From positions 62,001 to 126,000 of the forward strand of contig NZ_JBBHDV010000002.1 of assembly GCF_037478135.1 (NCBI RefSeq): 64,000 nucleotides of DNA, read 5' to 3'. This document shows positions 62,070 through 64,000 of the stretch, piece by piece; the first letter of the stretch is position 1, and each line of letters starts with the position of its first letter. Origin of the DNA: Denitratimonas sp037478135 (GTDB taxonomy: Bacteria > Pseudomonadota > Gammaproteobacteria > Xanthomonadales > Xanthomonadaceae). A model generated the notes under the pieces. The model worked only from the letters and a program-made list of their open reading frames with translations, was not told the DNA's origin and did no database searches. The translations under genes were made by a program, and so were the position numbers.

Positions 62070-63422
62070 TTACTCCACAAACAGCAGGGTCGGGTTTTCC
62101 AGCAGGGCGCGGATCGCCTGCACGAACTCGGCCGCTTCCATGCCGTCGACGATGCGGTGGTCGAACGAGGACGAGAGGTTCATCAGCTTGCGCGCGACCA
62201 CGTGGCCGCCGCGGAAGCAGGGCCGCTCGATGATGCGGTTGACGCCGACGATGGCCACTTCCGGGTGGTTGATGATCGGGGTGGAGGCGATGCCGCCGAT
62301 CGGGCCGAGGCTGGAAATGGTGATGGTCGAACCACTCAGTTCCTCGCGCGTGGCCTTGCCGGTGCGTACCGCGTTGGCAAGGCGTGCGATTTCGGCGGCG
62401 GTCTGCCACAGGTCCAGCGCTTCGGCATGGGCCACCACCGGCACCGATAACCCGACCTCGCTTTGCGTCGCGATGCCCAGCTGCACGCCGCCGTAGCGGG
62501 TGACGATGTTGGCCTCGTCGTCGAAACGCGCATTCATCTGCGGAAAATCGCGCAGCGCCAGCACGATGGCGCGGGCCAGGAACGGCAACAGCGTGAGCTT
62601 GCCGCGCTCGGCGCCATGGCGCGTATTGAGCGTGGCGCGCAGCGCCTCGACCTCGGTCACGTCGATTTCTTCGACGTAGGTGATGTGCGGAATGCGGGTC
62701 CAGGAATCCTGCATCTTCTGCGCGATGCGACGGCGCAGGCCGATCACCGGAATCTGCGTTTCACCACCGCGACGCGCGTAACCGCTGCCGCTGTTGCCAC
62801 CGCTGCGGGTCTGCCCGCCACTGGCGGCATAGGCATCCAGATCGGCATGGGTGATGCGCCCACCGGCGCCAGTGGGCGGCACGTAGCGCAGTTCGACACC
62901 CAGATCCCAGGCGCGACGACGCACCGCCGGCGAGGCCAACGGACGTTCGCCAGGCTGCAAGGTTCCGCGTGTGGGCGCGGAACCGGGAATCGGGAGTGGG
63001 GAATGGGGAGTCGTAGAGGCGGGGGCAACGGACGCCGGTGCGGGCACAGGCTTTGCCTGAGATGTTTCAGGCACGGTTTGCACGGCTTGAGCCGGGGCAG
63101 CATCAGCCGCAGCCGCCCCCGCTTTTGCCATTCCCGAATCTCCATTCCCGATTCCCGCCCCCCCAGCCACATTGCCCGCACCTTCCACTTCCAGACGGAT
63201 CAGTTCGCTGCCCACGGCCATCATTTCGCCAGGCGCACCGCCGAGCGAGAGCACGGTGCCGGCCACTGGCGAGGGGATTTCGACCATCGCCTTGTCGGTC
63301 ATGACCTCGGCCACGACCTGGTCTTCACCGACGCTGTCGCCGACCGCGACCTTCCAGGCGATCACTTCCACTTCCGCGATGCCTTCGCCGATATCGGGCA
63401 TCTTGATGACATGCTGTCCCAT
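62070..63422 (-). CDS. bkdB: Branched-chain 2-oxoacid dehydrogenase E2 (dihydrolipoyl acyltransferase)
   Basis: E2 transfers acyl groups to CoA. The 450-residue protein has one lipoyl domain (1-80; MGQHVIKMPDIGEGIAEVE, lipoyl Lys44 in MTDKAMVEIP). A hinge rich in Ala/Pro (81-155) follows, then an E3-binding domain (about 160-198; SPAVRRRAWDLGVEL). The catalytic domain (225-450) contains SSSFDHRIVDGMEAAEFV. The start resembles BkdB more than AceF. The hinge is partly encoded by two opposed dispersed repeats (62981-63013 and 63129-63157). It follows the E1 beta gene by three bases. Confidence 0.9.
   Translation of the reverse strand: MGQHVIKMPDIGEGIAEVEVIAWKVAVGDSVGEDQVVAEVMTDKAMVEIPSPVAGTVLSLGGAPGEMMAVGSELIRLEVEGAGNVAGGAGIGNGDSGMAKAGAAAADAAPAQAVQTVPETSQAKPVPAPASVAPASTTPHSPLPIPGSAPTRGTLQPGERPLASPAVRRRAWDLGVELRYVPPTGAGGRITHADLDAYAASGGQTRSGGNSGSGYARRGGETQIPVIGLRRRIAQKMQDSWTRIPHITYVEEIDVTEVEALRATLNTRHGAERGKLTLLPFLARAIVLALRDFPQMNARFDDEANIVTRYGGVQLGIATQSEVGLSVPVVAHAEALDLWQTAAEIARLANAVRTGKATREELSGSTITISSLGPIGGIASTPIINHPEVAIVGVNRIIERPCFRGGHVVARKLMNLSSSFDHRIVDGMEAAEFVQAIRALLENPTLLFVE
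62981..63157. repeat. GGGAATCGGG dispersed repeats inside the E2 hinge coding region
   Basis: Two clusters of GGGAATCGGGA(G/A)TGGGGAAT-like units, at 62981-63013 and 63129-63157, face each other in the E2 hinge region. They are translated as PLPIPGS and GIGNGDSGMAK. Confidence 0.75.
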
Positions 63423-63425
63423 GAT

Positions 63426-64000
63426 TCAGTCCTCCAGCACGCGATGCATCGCGTCGATGACCCGGGCCGGCCCGGGGAAGTAGTCCCATTCCTGCGCGTG
63501 CGGGTAGGGCGTGTCCCAGCCGGTGACGCGCTCGACCGGGGCTTCCAGATGGTAGAAACAGTGCTCCTGCACCAGTGCGACCAGTTCGGCTCCGTAGCCG
63601 CAGGTGCGGGTGGCTTCGTGCAGCACGATGCAGCGGCCGGTCTTCTTCACCGAATCCACGATGGCGTCCAGATCCAGCGGCCACAGGCTGCGCAGGTCGA
63701 TGACTTCGGCGTCGATGCCGGCATCGCGGGCGGCGGCCAGCGCCACCCAGACGGTGGTGCCGTAGGTCAGGATCGTCAGCGCCTTGCCTTCGCGCGCGAT
63801 CGCGGCCTTGTCCAGCGGCACGTTGTAATAGCCTTCCGGCACGAGGTTGTCCGGGTGCTTGCCCCAGGACGTTACCGGGCGGTCGTGGTAGCCGTCGAAC
63901 GGGCCGTTGTAGAGGCGCTTGGGCTCCAGGAAAATCACCGGATCCTCGCATTCGATTGAGGAAATCAGCAGACCCTTGGCATCGTACGGATTGGACGGCA
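63426..64000 (-). CDS. bkdA2: Branched-chain 2-oxoacid dehydrogenase E1 beta subunit, partial (5' end outside window)
   Basis: The visible C-terminal 190 codons read on the minus strand from the window end. They include VPSNPYDAKGLLISSIECEDPVIFLEPKRLY, EGKALTILTYGTTVW, IDLRSLWPLDLDAIV, VLHEATRTCGYGAELVALVQE and VTGWDTPYPHAQE. These are the transketolase C-terminal and central parts of an E1 beta chain that decarboxylates 2-oxoacids with its alpha partner. The gene continues beyond base 64000, where E1 alpha is expected. Confidence 0.93.
   Translation of the reverse strand, partial: PSNPYDAKGLLISSIECEDPVIFLEPKRLYNGPFDGYHDRPVTSWGKHPDNLVPEGYYNVPLDKAAIAREGKALTILTYGTTVWVALAAARDAGIDAEVIDLRSLWPLDLDAIVDSVKKTGRCIVLHEATRTCGYGAELVALVQEHCFYHLEAPVERVTGWDTPYPHAQEWDYFPGPARVIDAMHRVLED

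Noticed and set aside
60574..62409. Long form of lpdA beginning 143 codons upstream
   Set aside because: The extension overlaps the bkdB gene in another frame and encodes low-complexity text; MAHTIETQLLVLGGGPGG is the normal E3 start.

Overview
The window looks like a chromosomal segment of a high-GC gammaproteobacterium of the Xanthomonadaceae/Lysobacteraceae. The grounds are gene order (yceD-rpmF-fabHDG-acpP-fabF-pabB-mltG-tmk-holB-pilZ; rimP-nusA-infB-rbfA-truB-rpsO-pnp; pyrG-kdsA-eno-ftsB-ispDF), strong G/C third-position bias, several signalling genes for cyclic di-GMP, a branched-chain 2-oxoacid dehydrogenase of the kind that feeds iso-fatty acid synthesis, and intergenic palindromic repeats typical of that family. 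This is inferred from content; no database was consulted.

Region 1 (1-4.94 kb) is accessory. A DarT-like toxin end and a DarG-like macrodomain antitoxin lie on the plus strand. Facing them on the minus strand are a membrane-anchored or secreted barnase-type RNase with its barstar inhibitor, then a 72-residue borosin-type precursor peptide, then an 838-residue protein. That protein joins a signal/TPR sensor region, a transmembrane helix, a GGDEF domain and a C-terminal borosin-type peptide alpha-N-methyltransferase. This precursor/methyltransferase pair is the most striking system in the window: a split RiPP backbone-N-methylation system whose enzyme is physically joined to a cyclic di-GMP synthase domain.

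Region 2 (5.1-25 kb) holds fatty acid synthesis and envelope/replication housekeeping genes: yceD, rpmF, fabH, fabD, fabG, acpP, fabF, pabB, mltG, tmk, holB, pilZ, lolC, lolD, comEC, a methyltransferase and sbcB. A globin-coupled diguanylate cyclase sits antisense between fabH and fabD. Region 3 (25-34.5 kb) has a hybrid receiver-PAS-GGDEF-EAL protein, a TraB-family protein, the aguA-aguB putrescine pathway, rpmJ2, hemJ, a periplasmic peptidyl-prolyl isomerase and an SrkA-type kinase.

Region 4 (34.5-52.4 kb) begins with an initiator tRNA with a clear promoter and terminator. It continues through rimP-nusA-infB-rbfA-truB-rpsO-pnp, pyrG-kdsA-hyp-eno-ftsB-ispD-ispF and metN-metI-metQ. Region 5 (52.6-64 kb) has truD, rarA, then on the minus strand a bkdA2-bkdB-lpd cluster, ilvE, a MaoC-Pta fusion, an SDR reductase and ackA. 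The last three form an acyl-CoA/acyl-phosphate module preceded by an FNR-type box.

Three proteins with a GGDEF domain (one also with EAL) and a non-canonical PilZ protein make cyclic di-GMP signalling a recurring theme. Branched-chain acyl-CoAs from IlvE and BCKDH are plausible primers for FabH, linking the two ends of the window metabolically. Dispersed palindromic repeats occur in many gaps and, unusually, inside the coding sequence of lolD and in the hinge of the dehydrogenase E2 protein.
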